Positions 16,990 through 25,357 of a stretch of DNA of 64,000 bases are shown one piece after another. Both the position numbers and the translations under genes were made by a program. Source of the stretch: CALSMU01 sp965230225 (GTDB taxonomy: Bacteria > Bacteroidota > Bacteroidia > Flavobacteriales_D > Parvicellaceae). The notes beneath the pieces are model-generated. The model was not told the DNA's origin. It did no database searches and worked only from the letters and a program-made list of their open reading frames with translations. Each line of letters opens with the position of its first letter. Position 1 is the stretch's first letter. The stretch is from NCBI GenBank assembly GCA_965230225.1, contig CBDDKM010000002.1, positions 1-64,000 of the forward strand. Direction: 5' to 3'.

Positions 16990-17965
16990 ATGACTCGTGA
17001 ATTAGGTATAAGGTTGATGAAAGAACTAATACAGCCCCTGCCTGATGAATAACTCCCAGCTCCACAGGCACTGAATACAACAATGCTAAAACTCCCAATA
17101 AAAACTGAATAACCACAGAAACAAGCAAGAAGTTAGCAGCTTGTATTCTCCTCCCCGTTAATTGTAGTCCTTTAGACTTATACCAGATGTAAATGGCAAA
17201 AAGAAAAATAGCTATTGCAAGGTACCTGTGCATAAACAATACAGTAAACCCATTGGTTAAAATGCTTCCAAACTCATAAGGCATAGCAACAACACTCGAT
17301 AGGGTATGATTTCCAAACCCTGCTTTTAATCCAGCTACAAAAGCTCCATAGATTAATTGCACTCCTACCATAGAAATCATAATTACCCCCAACTTTCTTA
17401 TACCGTCGTTGGGTCTTTCTTTTTCTTTTGGGTAAACCAAATCCAGAACTACCCAGAGAATATACATCATAACAAACAGGGCTGTGACGAGGTGTGCTGC
17501 CAAACGGTAATGACTAACATGTGGAATTTGATCCAACCCACTGGCCACCATGAACCATCCCAACACTCCCTGAAAACCTCCCAAAATAAACAGAATGATC
17601 ATTTTCTTAAGGAAAGGGCGATCAAACTTCTTCTTGAACCAAAATATCAGGAATGGAATAAAGAATATCAGCCCTATTAACCTTCCTAAATCTCTATGGA
17701 TAAACTCCCACCAGAAAATGGTTTTAAAATCTTCTAGCGTAAAGTCATTGTTGATGATTTTAAACTCTGGTGTTGCTTTGTACAACTCGAATTTTTCCAT
17801 CCATTCGGCCTCATTCATTGGAGGCATTGCTCCTAGTATTGGTTTCCAGTCTGCCATGGAAAGCCCACTCCCAGTAAGACGAGTGATACCTCCAATCACC
17901 ACCATTAAATAAACGAGAAAAAAACCTGTAAGGAGCCAAATAATAATGGGACGATTGTTCTTCAT
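16988..17965 (-). CDS. ctaA: Heme A synthase (COX15/CtaA)
   Basis: A 325-residue membrane protein with about eight hydrophobic segments. Family motifs: GGITRLTGSGLSMADWKPILG near the start (short of the full run), EFIHRDLGRLIG, and LGVIHQAGAVLVL with heme-ligand histidines; AHLVTALFVM supplies another. CtaA oxidises heme O to heme A in the membrane, which the CoxAB oxidase encoded at 23.5-26.7 kb requires. A TACTTTTG -7 box lies on the minus strand 20 bases upstream of the ATG. ctaB (heme O synthase) is not in the window. Confidence 0.93.
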   Translation of the reverse strand: MKNNRPIIIWLLTGFFLVYLMVVIGGITRLTGSGLSMADWKPILGAMPPMNEAEWMEKFELYKATPEFKIINNDFTLEDFKTIFWWEFIHRDLGRLIGLIFFIPFLIFWFKKKFDRPFLKKMIILFILGGFQGVLGWFMVASGLDQIPHVSHYRLAAHLVTALFVMMYILWVVLDLVYPKEKERPNDGIRKLGVIMISMVGVQLIYGAFVAGLKAGFGNHTLSSVVAMPYEFGSILTNGFTVLFMHRYLAIAIFLFAIYIWYKSKGLQLTGRRIQAANFLLVSVVIQFLLGVLALLYSVPVELGVIHQAGAVLVLSSTLYLIHES

Positions 17966-17985
17966 TTCGATAGAGTTAAGCGCTA

Positions 17986-17993
17986 CAAAAGTA
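17986..17993 (-). promoter_or_regulatory. -7 box for ctaA
   Basis: Minus strand TACTTTTG, a full TAnnTTTG match. The same 16-base context (acaaaagtaggcttaa on the plus strand) recurs before the acyl-CoA synthetase gene at about 20122. Confidence 0.4.
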
Positions 17994-18041
17994 GGCTTAA
18001 AAGCAATATCAAAAGTCCTTTTTATTACGAAAAATTAGCGA

Positions 18042-20105
18042 TTATTTATTTTTCTCAATCCTTATTCTAGCATCCACTGCTACTACACTATCCATACTTC
18101 CCATCAAGGGGTTTATATCCATCTCAACAATCTCGGGAGCAGTTTCCAACAATGCAGAAACCCTTAGAATAACATCAGTATAGATCTCTTCATTTACGCC
18201 TTCCTTGCCTCTTACTCCTTTAATTAGGGGATATCCTTTTAACTGATGCAATAGGTATTGAACTTCTTTTCTGTTGAGTGGTACCAACCCACTTTGTACG
18301 TCTTTTAATACTTCAATGAATATTCCTCCCAGTCCAACATAAACCGCATGCCCAAAACTTTGTTCGTGTACCCCTCCAATAAACAATTCCACTCCTTTGG
18401 TCATGGCTTGAATTAATACTCCGGTAGCACCATCAATTTTCATTAGCTGATGAAAATTAGCCACTACTACTTCATCACTCTTCACATTTAGTATAACCCC
18501 TCCAACATCTGACTTATGAACCGGACCAACCACTTTCATTACTACAGGATAACCCAATTGGTTAGCTGTGGTAACTGCTTCCTGTTCGTTTTCCACTACC
18601 TTATCCGCTACTCTTGGTATTCCGGCAGCATCGAAAATTTCGTTTAATTGGTTTCCTTCCAAATACCCATCCTCTGCCTCTTCTATTACAGCTCTGATTT
18701 TTTCTCTATCCAGGTCAACCTCTTCTGTAACCGCATTAAGCGGTTTAGTGGTATTGTATACTTCTGCCAATGCATTTCCTAATACTACTTCATCCGGAAA
18801 GTTGACATGACCTTTAGACAAAAAGTATTCTATTTCCTTTTCTGCATTAATTACAGATGGAAGAACCGGTAAAATTGGCTTTTTACAGATGTCTAGTTTT
18901 ACACTCAATACTTTATACACGTTTTCTACATCGAATAACCCAGGACTTCCAAACACAACAACCATAGCATCTATGAAGTCGAACTTATGTTCGCAATAAT
19001 CGATAATGATTCCCAGCTGCTCAGCAGTACCTGTTGCCAGAAAATCTATGGGGTTACTTACCGATGATCCGGAATACAAATAGCTTAACAGTTCATCTGC
19101 TTCTTTACCTTCTATTGGTGGTACTTCCAGCCCACCTTTTGATAAAGCATCCGTTAGCATTACTGCCGATCCACCAGCATGGGTGATAACTGCCACATTC
19201 TTTCCTTTTAACTCTTTATAATTGAATATAGAAGCTACTGTAATAAGCTCTTCTCTACTGCTACAGTATACTACTCCAGCTTTTCTAAACAATGCTCTTA
19301 CAGCCATATCCGAACTGGCAATGGCACCGGTATGAGAGGAAGCAGCACGACTTCCGGCCTCTGTTGAACCAGATTTGATAGCTGCAATCTTACAACCTTT
19401 ATTAACCAACGACGAAGCATGTTTTAAGAATTTTTGCGGGTCGTTAATGTTCTCGATGTACAACAACTTAATTTTGGATGATTCTCCTTCCTCATAGGTC
19501 TCATCAAAATATTCCAATACATCTTCTACAGATGTTTGAATGGCATTTCCTACAGAGAATACATTCCTAAACTTTAAGCCCAACGGAATTCCCGCTTCCA
19601 TAATAAACACTGCAGTTGCTCCGGAAGAGGACACCAGGTCGCATCCATCTTTATGTAATTTCGGAATTGGAGTGGTAAACACTCCTCTATAGTTAAGGTT
19701 TAATACTCCAATACAGTTGGGGCCGATAAGGCATCCGCTTACCTTGTCTATTTCTTCTTTGATCTTTAACTCCAGTTCTCTTCCTTCTTCATTTACCTCC
19801 CCAAAACCGGCCGTAATCATTATAAACGATTTGGTATTCTTAGTCTCAATCAATTCTTTTATAATCGGCAAACAGTACTTAGCAGCAACGGCTATTATGG
19901 CTAAATCGGTATTATCTAACTCAGCAACAGACTGAAATGTTTGTACATCCTGTACATTATTCTCCTTTGGATTGATGACCGATAATTGCCCTGAAAACTC
20001 TCCATCCACAAGATTTTTTACCACTTTTCCTCCGGGCTTCTTTAGGTTATTTGAGCCCCCTACCACTACTATACTTTCGGGATTAATTAGTTCTTGATTG
20101 ATCAT
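18042..20105 (-). CDS. ADP-forming acyl-CoA synthetase (acetate-CoA ligase type)
   Basis: A 687-residue fused enzyme. Order: CoA-binding Rossmann domain (residues 1-130, SIVVVGGSNNLKKPGGKV), two succinyl-CoA-ligase-like domains (130-450) with the phosphohistidine loop ASSHTGAIAS, then an ATP-grasp domain (about 460-687; VVMKVVGPVHKSDVGGV). It converts acyl-CoA, ADP and phosphate to acid, CoA and ATP. Related proteins with an added GNAT domain are lysine acetyltransferases; no such domain is seen here, so catalysis is the better call. Monocistronic, with a -7 box upstream. Confidence 0.88.
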   Translation of the reverse strand: MINQELINPESIVVVGGSNNLKKPGGKVVKNLVDGEFSGQLSVINPKENNVQDVQTFQSVAELDNTDLAIIAVAAKYCLPIIKELIETKNTKSFIMITAGFGEVNEEGRELELKIKEEIDKVSGCLIGPNCIGVLNLNYRGVFTTPIPKLHKDGCDLVSSSGATAVFIMEAGIPLGLKFRNVFSVGNAIQTSVEDVLEYFDETYEEGESSKIKLLYIENINDPQKFLKHASSLVNKGCKIAAIKSGSTEAGSRAASSHTGAIASSDMAVRALFRKAGVVYCSSREELITVASIFNYKELKGKNVAVITHAGGSAVMLTDALSKGGLEVPPIEGKEADELLSYLYSGSSVSNPIDFLATGTAEQLGIIIDYCEHKFDFIDAMVVVFGSPGLFDVENVYKVLSVKLDICKKPILPVLPSVINAEKEIEYFLSKGHVNFPDEVVLGNALAEVYNTTKPLNAVTEEVDLDREKIRAVIEEAEDGYLEGNQLNEIFDAAGIPRVADKVVENEQEAVTTANQLGYPVVMKVVGPVHKSDVGGVILNVKSDEVVVANFHQLMKIDGATGVLIQAMTKGVELFIGGVHEQSFGHAVYVGLGGIFIEVLKDVQSGLVPLNRKEVQYLLHQLKGYPLIKGVRGKEGVNEEIYTDVILRVSALLETAPEIVEMDINPLMGSMDSVVAVDARIRIEKNK

Positions 20106-20122
20106 ATCTTAGAATTCTACCA

Positions 20123-20130
20123 CAAAAGTA
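20123..20130 (-). promoter_or_regulatory. -7 box for the acyl-CoA synthetase
   Basis: Minus strand TACTTTTG, 18 bases before the ATG; no TTG at -33. Confidence 0.4.
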
Positions 20131-20379
20131 GGCTTAAGATCAGGGGCTTATTATGATAATAATCAGTTGAATTGATCGATTATTTAATAAATGTGATGAT
20201 TTGTCAATTTAATTGACATCGATTTTCACCCTCCATAGATTTCGGTAATCAACTGAATATCAAAAGATTGTTTTAAACACCTGTTGATAAATACTAAATT
20301 ATGTTAAACTACACCCATTTAGCAATATCCTTAGGGCTGAATCGTTCCATATTATAGACCGAGGTTGTTAATAACTTTA

Positions 20380-20410
20380 TTGACTGTTTCGGTAATTTTA
20401 TCTATATTTA
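20380..20410 (+). promoter_or_regulatory. Bacteroidota-type promoter for the 60-residue protein
   Basis: TTG at 20380-20382, 20 bases, then TATATTTA at 20403-20410; 35 bases later is the ATG. Confidence 0.5.
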
Positions 20411-20445
20411 TGCTTCCTTCATCGAAGGAAAAAATTAATTCATAT

Positions 20446-20628
20446 ATGTTAGACTTAAGCAAGAAAGTTTTAGAAAAAGTTAGCTTCGACAGGGCTTTGT
20501 TCCATAAGGAGTTAGTTAAAGCAATTAAATGGCTTCAGCAAGATGAATTAAAAAACTTAAAAGTTTGGTGTCTGGCATCCTTTGCGATGTACAGCGACGT
20601 TATCACAGACGTTTTTGATTCCATCTAA
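20446..20628 (+). CDS. Small conserved cytoplasmic protein, 60 residues
   Basis: A 60-residue protein starting MLDLSKKVLEKVSFD and rich in Lys, Leu and Trp (AIKWL, VWC). It should be mostly helical with no membrane segment or signal peptide. I recall similar short proteins with the pattern S..VLEKVSFD..LF.KEL.KAI in many Bacteroidota, but could not check this. I chose ATG 20446 because the promoter lies just upstream and the longer frame from 20365 would start inside it. It has its own strong terminator with a UUCG loop, so it is an independent, probably well expressed gene. Function unknown. Confidence 0.72.
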   Translation: MLDLSKKVLEKVSFDRALFHKELVKAIKWLQQDELKNLKVWCLASFAMYSDVITDVFDSI

Positions 20629-20657
20629 AAAAGAAGTTACAATTTTATTAACCCTGA

Positions 20658-20690
20658 GCCCTCTTATTTCGATAAGGGGGTTTATTTTTT
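20658..20690 (+). terminator. Intrinsic terminator with TTCG tetraloop
   Basis: CCCTCTTAT and ATAAGGGGG pair (one G-U) around TTCG, followed by a T-rich tract. It ends the 60-residue gene and reaches into the end of queG on the other strand. Confidence 0.8.
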
Positions 20691-21605
20691 TAGAAACTCG
20701 ATATTTCTCTTTAGCCCTTCAAACTTAGTTCGTTTTACAGGTGATTTCCTGAATACTTCACTAAATGTTTCCTTTTCTAATTGCTCCCAATCGAATTTTG
20801 TGAGTTTAAGAAGATCCGGATGAGGATTGAATGCTGGCTCATTATGAAGTAATGAGAACCTGTTCCATGGACACACCTGTTGGCATATATCACATCCATA
20901 CATCCAATTATCGAACTTCCCTTCTACCTCTTGGGGTATAGCTCCTTTTAGTTCTATGGTGAAATAGGATATACATTTGCTTCCATCCACCACATAAGGT
21001 TGAATAATTGCTTCCGTTGGGCAAGCATCAATGCACTTCGTACAAGTACCACAATGATCCTTTACATTAGAATCGTACTCTAGTTCCAGGTCCAGAATTA
21101 ACTCAGCAACAAAAAAGTAAGATCCTTGCTTTTGATTAATCAGGTTGCCATTTTTGCCCATCCAGCCCAAGCCGGATTTTACAGCCCAGGCTTTATCCAG
21201 TACCGGAGCCGAATCCGTAAAGTATCGTCCCTCAACTTCTCCTATTTTCTCCGAAATAAATTGCTGTAAAGATTTTAGCTTCCCCTTTATAACATGATGA
21301 TAATCTTCTCCGTAGGCATACATTGATATCTTAGGGGCACTTGAATCTTCCTGTACCTGATCTGAATAGTAATTGTATAATACAGAAATAACAGATTTAG
21401 AGCCTTCCACCAACTTGGTTGGGTCCAATCTTTTATCAAAGTGGTTGGCCAGATAGGCCATTTCTCCTTGATAGTTGTTGTTGAGGTAATTTTCCAGCCT
21501 GGGTGCTTCCTCTTCCAGAAACCCTGCCTTAGACACACCTACAAACGAAAAACCCAGCCTCTTTGCCTCGGCTTTAATTAGATGAGTATAGTGCGATTTT
21601 GACAA
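20682..21605 (-). CDS. queG: Epoxyqueuosine reductase QueG
   Basis: A 307-residue cobalamin-dependent iron-sulfur enzyme that makes queuosine in tRNA from epoxyqueuosine. The family signatures are KSVISVLYNYY, the substrate region MYAYGEDYHHVIK, KSGLGWMGKNGNLI, and two 4Fe-4S binding groups: CGTCTKCIDACPTEAI with a fourth Cys in SKCISYFT, and CDICQQVCPWN. It ends at about 300 residues, so it lacks the C-terminal HEAT repeats found in longer versions, as in many Bacteroidota. It directly follows a small membrane protein gene (stop and start adjacent), downstream of ruvB. Confidence 0.95.
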   Translation of the reverse strand: MSKSHYTHLIKAEAKRLGFSFVGVSKAGFLEEEAPRLENYLNNNYQGEMAYLANHFDKRLDPTKLVEGSKSVISVLYNYYSDQVQEDSSAPKISMYAYGEDYHHVIKGKLKSLQQFISEKIGEVEGRYFTDSAPVLDKAWAVKSGLGWMGKNGNLINQKQGSYFFVAELILDLELEYDSNVKDHCGTCTKCIDACPTEAIIQPYVVDGSKCISYFTIELKGAIPQEVEGKFDNWMYGCDICQQVCPWNRFSLLHNEPAFNPHPDLLKLTKFDWEQLEKETFSEVFRKSPVKRTKFEGLKRNIEFLKK

Positions 21606-21788
21606 TTATTTTTTCTTGAATACCACAAATCGAATGATCAATAGCACAACGACCAATCCTAGCCACCACCACCATTGAGTAAATACCAAAGGAATTTCTT
21701 CTGGGGTTTCTGTTTTAGTGGTATCGGATTGTGCAACTGCGTTAGTGATGAAAACTAACAAAGACAATATGGAAACGATCTTTTTCAT
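21606..21788 (-). CDS. Small single-pass membrane protein
   Basis: A 60-residue protein: signal peptide (MKKIVSILSLLVFITNAVAQ), a short acidic linker (SDTTKTETPEE), then a transmembrane segment beginning at FTQWWWWLGLVVVLLIIRF and a basic end FKKK. I start at ATG 21788, since the longer in-frame ORF would read back into ruvB. It lies 4 bases after ruvB and directly abuts queG, so the three are a transcript. A protein of this shape (signal, linker, WWWW anchor) is not one I recognise. Confidence 0.65.
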   Translation of the reverse strand: MKKIVSILSLLVFITNAVAQSDTTKTETPEEIPLVFTQWWWWLGLVVVLLIIRFVVFKKK

Positions 21789-21792
21789 GCGA

Positions 21793-22815
21793 TTAAAATA
21801 ATCCTCCCTGCATATAACCCTTATCTTTTCCAAGGTGCTTATAGGCAAGTTCGGTAACTTTTCTTCCTCTTGGTGTTCTAACCATGTACCCTTCCTGAAT
21901 AAGAAATGGTTCGTATACCTCTTCGATGGTTCCTGCTTGTTCGGCCACAGCTGTAGCTAATGTTGTAAGCCCTACCGGACCACCATTAAATTTTTCTATT
22001 ATGGTATCCAATATCTTATTGTCCATCTCGTCCAATCCGTGTTTATCTACATTCAATGCCTCCAAAGCAATGTCGGTTATTTCGGGCGAGATGGTACCAT
22101 CTCCTTTTATTTGAGCAAAATCCCTAACTCTTCTCAGTAGAGCATTAGAAATTCTTGGAGTACCTCTACTTCTACTAGCTATAGAATAGGCTGCTTCGTA
22201 CTCAATTGGGATATCTAATATACCGGCAGCACGTTCAACGATGTCTGTAAGCACTTTAGTATCGTAATACTGTAGTCTACTACTAATTCCAAATCGTGCT
22301 CTTAAAGGGGCTGTAAGCATCCCTGAACGGGTAGTTGCACCTATCAGAGTAAACGGGTTTAAATCGATTTGTACCGTACGAGCATTTGGCCCAGTATCAA
22401 TTACAATATCAATTTTGTAATCCTCCATTGCCGAATAGAGGTATTCTTCAATTACAGGACTTAAACGATGTATTTCATCAATAAAAAGTACATCACCTTC
22501 TTCCAGGTTGGTAAGTAAACCAGCCAAATCTCCTGGTTTATCCAACACCGGTCCTGATGTTACTTTAAACCCAACAGCCAATTCGTTTGCAATGATATTA
22601 GCTAAAGTGGTTTTCCCTAATCCGGGAGGTCCGTGTAACAGAACATGATCAAGAGATTCGTCTCTCAATTTTGCCGCTTTTACAAATACCTGTAAGTTAT
22701 CGGTAACTTGTCTTTGCCCGGCAAAATCATCAAACCCTTTTGGTCGAAGTACTTTTTCCAACTCCTTATCTGAGCCGGAAAAATCATCTCCCCTTAAGTC
22801 ATATTCCTCGATCAT
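21793..22815 (-). CDS. ruvB: Holliday junction branch migration helicase RuvB
   Basis: A 340-residue AAA+ motor. Walker A is GPPGLGKTTLA, Walker B LFIDEIHRL, sensor/arginine-finger region GATTRSGMLT, and the C-terminal winged helix contains GLTTLATA and FLIQEGYMVRTPRGR. RuvB hexamers pump DNA through the RuvA-bound Holliday junction. ruvA and ruvC are not nearby. The ATG lies just downstream of a TATATTTG -7 box, suggesting a very short or absent leader. Confidence 0.97.
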   Translation of the reverse strand: MIEEYDLRGDDFSGSDKELEKVLRPKGFDDFAGQRQVTDNLQVFVKAAKLRDESLDHVLLHGPPGLGKTTLANIIANELAVGFKVTSGPVLDKPGDLAGLLTNLEEGDVLFIDEIHRLSPVIEEYLYSAMEDYKIDIVIDTGPNARTVQIDLNPFTLIGATTRSGMLTAPLRARFGISSRLQYYDTKVLTDIVERAAGILDIPIEYEAAYSIASRSRGTPRISNALLRRVRDFAQIKGDGTISPEITDIALEALNVDKHGLDEMDNKILDTIIEKFNGGPVGLTTLATAVAEQAGTIEEVYEPFLIQEGYMVRTPRGRKVTELAYKHLGKDKGYMQGGLF

Positions 22816-22820
22816 AGGTA

Positions 22821-22828
22821 CAAATATA
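22821..22828 (-). promoter_or_regulatory. -7 box at ruvB
   Basis: Minus strand TATATTTG, a full match, only 5 bases before the ATG; the mRNA would be nearly leaderless if it is used. Confidence 0.3.
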
Positions 22829-22866
22829 ACATTGCTTCCGCTAGATTATTGGAGAGCATCAGACAA

Positions 22867-23496
22867 TTAATTCACAATGTTTTTAATTTGCTCCTTGTAT
22901 AAATCTCCAAAATAGATTTTAAACCTGAAGAGGTACACCGGAGATGTGAAGGTTTCATCTATTTCTCTGGAGGTTTTGGCCACCAAACGAAAGCCTACCC
23001 CACCACCTATACCAAAATACCTTAAAAAGCGATACTCTATAGCCATGGCAGGCTCGTAAATAATGGTCCAACTGGAGCTAAGAATTTCTTTTGGGTCAAA
23101 GTCTTTGTAATTGGCTTTTCCTACCCCAACCTGAAGTTGAATTTCGGCAAACCATGGGTCGGATTTGTAAAAATTATACTCCATAAATGGAGCCAGATAT
23201 CCAAACTTTAATTTAATAGCGGAGGTGGTATCGGTTGCAGGTATCTTATCCCAATCTCTCGACATCCAACTATAGCCAATTCCCAATCGGGTTGTATTAT
23301 TAAAATTAACTCCCACCTTAACTCCATTCATCTTGGCATAGGTATTTCTAATAAAAGAGTTTCTGGTATCTAATTTCAATAAGAATTTAGGATGATAATT
23401 GAAACTATTGGCTATGGTGTCGAACATTTGAGTATGTCCTGGCTTTGATAAGATCAGGGCCAATAACAAAGCTGGTATTACAAAAAAAGTCCGCAC
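22867..23496 (-). CDS. Secreted/outer-membrane beta-barrel-like protein
   Basis: A 209-residue protein from GTG 23496, with a signal peptide ending SKPGHTQ and a mature part of alternating strands (GVNFNNTTRLGIGYSW, FGYLAPFMEYNF, IGGGVGFRLV) typical of a small outer-membrane barrel. I do not recognise the family. The frame stays open back to ATG 23559 inside coxA, but that extension reads through a strong terminator hairpin; GTG 23496 lies within the hairpin's 3' arm and leaves a normal signal peptide. Which start is used is uncertain. It follows coxA and may be transcribed by read-through. Confidence 0.65.
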   Translation of the reverse strand: MRTFFVIPALLLALILSKPGHTQMFDTIANSFNYHPKFLLKLDTRNSFIRNTYAKMNGVKVGVNFNNTTRLGIGYSWMSRDWDKIPATDTTSAIKLKFGYLAPFMEYNFYKSDPWFAEIQLQVGVGKANYKDFDPKEILSSSWTIIYEPAMAIEYRFLRYFGIGGGVGFRLVAKTSREIDETFTSPVYLFRFKIYFGDLYKEQIKNIVN

Positions 23497-23515
23497 CTGA
23501 CTAAGGTACGGACTT
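23482..23515 (-). terminator. Intrinsic terminator after coxA, overlapping the next gene's start
   Basis: Minus strand AAGTCCGTACC, 7-base loop, GGTGCGGACTT, then seven T. One mismatch in 11 pairs. It ends the cox transcript 25 bases after the coxA stop and lies across the candidate GTG start and the signal peptide codons of the next ORF. Confidence 0.8.
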
Positions 23516-23539
23516 CTATTAATATCTATTGAGCAAGAA

Positions 23540-25312
23540 CTAATGTTCTTCTTCATCATCTCTTAATGGTACGGTTTGCGGAACAAAATCCTCATCCCAT
23601 CCTGGCTTACTGTAATCGTATGGCCATCTGTGTACTACTGGTAATTCTCCCGGCCAGTTTCCGTGGATGTGTTCTACTGGAGTTGTCCACTCAAGTGTAG
23701 TAGATTTCCAAGGGTTTTGAGAAGCTCTTGGTCCTCTGTAAGCACTGTAGAAGAAGTTCCAGAAGAAAATGATTTGTCCTAGTACCCCAACGATCGCAAA
23801 AATTGAGATCAATACGTTTAGATCAAGGAAGTGATCAAACATTGGAAAGTTAGTGTTCTCATAATATCTTCTTGGCATACCACCTTCTCCTAAGAAGTGC
23901 ATTGGAATAAATACTCCGTATCCACAAATGATTGTAATCCAGAAGTGAATGTATCCCAATTTCTTGTTCATCATTCTTCCATACAATTTAGGGAACCAGT
24001 GATAGATTCCAGCAAACATTGCAAGAATTGCAGACATTCCCATTACAATGTGGAAGTGACCTACTACGAAGTAAGTATCGTGCTGGCTAATATCCAAAGC
24101 AGAATCTGCAAGGATAATACCTGTAATACCTCCGGAAATAAAGGTAGATACCATTCCGATTGAGAAAGTCATTGCTGGTGTAAACACGATGTTACCTTTC
24201 CAAAGAGTAGTTAAGTAGTTAAATACTTTTACTGCTGATGGAATTGCAATTAATAATGTTGTAAAGGTAAATACACCTCCTAAGAATGGGTTCATACCTG
24301 TAATGAACATGTGGTGACCCCATACGATGAATGAAAGGAAAGCAATCGCTAGGATAGATCCAATCATTGCACGGTATCCGAAAATTGGTTTTCTAGAGTT
24401 GTTAGAAATAACCTCAGAAGAAATACCTAAAGCAGGTAATAAGATAATATATACCTCAGGGTGACCTAAGAACCAGAATAAGTGCTCAAACAATACCGGG
24501 CTACCACCTGTTTGATCTAAAGCTCCACTAGAAGTAGTAATTTCAGATAGGTAGAAGCTAGTTCCCATGTGTCTGTCCATAATTAATAGTACAGCACAAG
24601 AAAGAAGTACTGGGAAAGAAAGAAGACCAATTACAGCTGTTGTAAAGAACGCCCAAATAGAAAGTGGCATTCTAGTCATTTTCATTCCCTTAGTTCTAAG
24701 GTTTAATACAGTTACGATATAGTTAATACCTCCTAATAGTGCAGATGCAATAAATATTGCCATAGATACTAACCAAAGAGTCATCCCCATTCCAGAACCT
24801 GGTTGTGTTTCTTCAAGAACACTCAATGGTGGGTAGATCGTCCAACCAGCCATTGCAGGTCCGCTTTCAACAAATAAAGAAATCGTCATGATCAAACTAG
24901 ACAGGAAGAACAGCCAGTAAGAAAGCATGTTCAACATTCCTGATGCCATATCTCTCGCTCCAATTTGCAATGGAATAAGCAAGTTTGAGAAAGTACCAGA
25001 CAAACCACCAGTTAGTACCATAAATACCATAATGGTTCCGTGCATGGTAACCAATCCAAGGTACATGTTACTATCCAGCATTCCACCTGGAGCCCAATCA
25101 GACCCAAGAAGAGTTTGTAAGATTCCAAATTCAGTATCCGGCCATCCTAGTTTTAATCTGAACATTGCAGATAAAGCAATACCAATGATTCCCATAATGA
25201 TTGCAGTAACCAAATATTGCTTTGCAATCATCTTATGATCCATACTAAAGATGTACTTCGATAAGAAGCTCTCTTTGTGATGATGATGTGCTGCGTGATC
25301 GTGACTTGACAT
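23540..25312 (-). CDS. coxA: Cytochrome c oxidase subunit I
   Basis: A 590-residue membrane protein with twelve hydrophobic segments. Heme and copper ligands are visible: HGTIMVFMVL (low-spin heme), FWFLGHPEVYIILLPALG (CuB His with cross-linked Tyr), VWGHHMFITGMNP (two CuB His) and VVGHFHIVMG (both hemes). This is the catalytic subunit of an aa3-type terminal oxidase, receiving electrons from CuA in subunit II. The N-terminus MSSHDHAAHHHHK is His-rich. It follows coxB by 45 bases and is followed by a terminator. coxC is not present next to it. Confidence 0.97.
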   Translation of the reverse strand: MSSHDHAAHHHHKESFLSKYIFSMDHKMIAKQYLVTAIIMGIIGIALSAMFRLKLGWPDTEFGILQTLLGSDWAPGGMLDSNMYLGLVTMHGTIMVFMVLTGGLSGTFSNLLIPLQIGARDMASGMLNMLSYWLFFLSSLIMTISLFVESGPAMAGWTIYPPLSVLEETQPGSGMGMTLWLVSMAIFIASALLGGINYIVTVLNLRTKGMKMTRMPLSIWAFFTTAVIGLLSFPVLLSCAVLLIMDRHMGTSFYLSEITTSSGALDQTGGSPVLFEHLFWFLGHPEVYIILLPALGISSEVISNNSRKPIFGYRAMIGSILAIAFLSFIVWGHHMFITGMNPFLGGVFTFTTLLIAIPSAVKVFNYLTTLWKGNIVFTPAMTFSIGMVSTFISGGITGIILADSALDISQHDTYFVVGHFHIVMGMSAILAMFAGIYHWFPKLYGRMMNKKLGYIHFWITIICGYGVFIPMHFLGEGGMPRRYYENTNFPMFDHFLDLNVLISIFAIVGVLGQIIFFWNFFYSAYRGPRASQNPWKSTTLEWTTPVEHIHGNWPGELPVVHRWPYDYSKPGWDEDFVPQTVPLRDDEEEH

Positions 25313-25357
25313 ATCTATATAAAATTTATCTGATTCTTTACTTAATTTCTACTTCTC

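Larger units (their letters stand above)
20106..20445. other. 340-base intergenic region with two divergent promoters
   Basis: AT-rich and without a convincing gene. It contains the minus-strand -7 box for the synthetase (20123-20130) and the plus-strand promoter for the 60-residue protein (20380-20410). An upstream in-frame TTG-type extension of that small ORF (from 20365) overlaps its promoter and is not credible. Confidence 0.6.

Noticed and set aside
20365..20445. Longer start for the 60-residue protein
   Set aside because: The extension covers the promoter's TTG and -7 box, so it would have no leader.
21789..21848. Extended start for the small membrane protein after ruvB
   Set aside because: It would overlap the ruvB coding end in another frame and adds no signal peptide; ATG 21788 fits.
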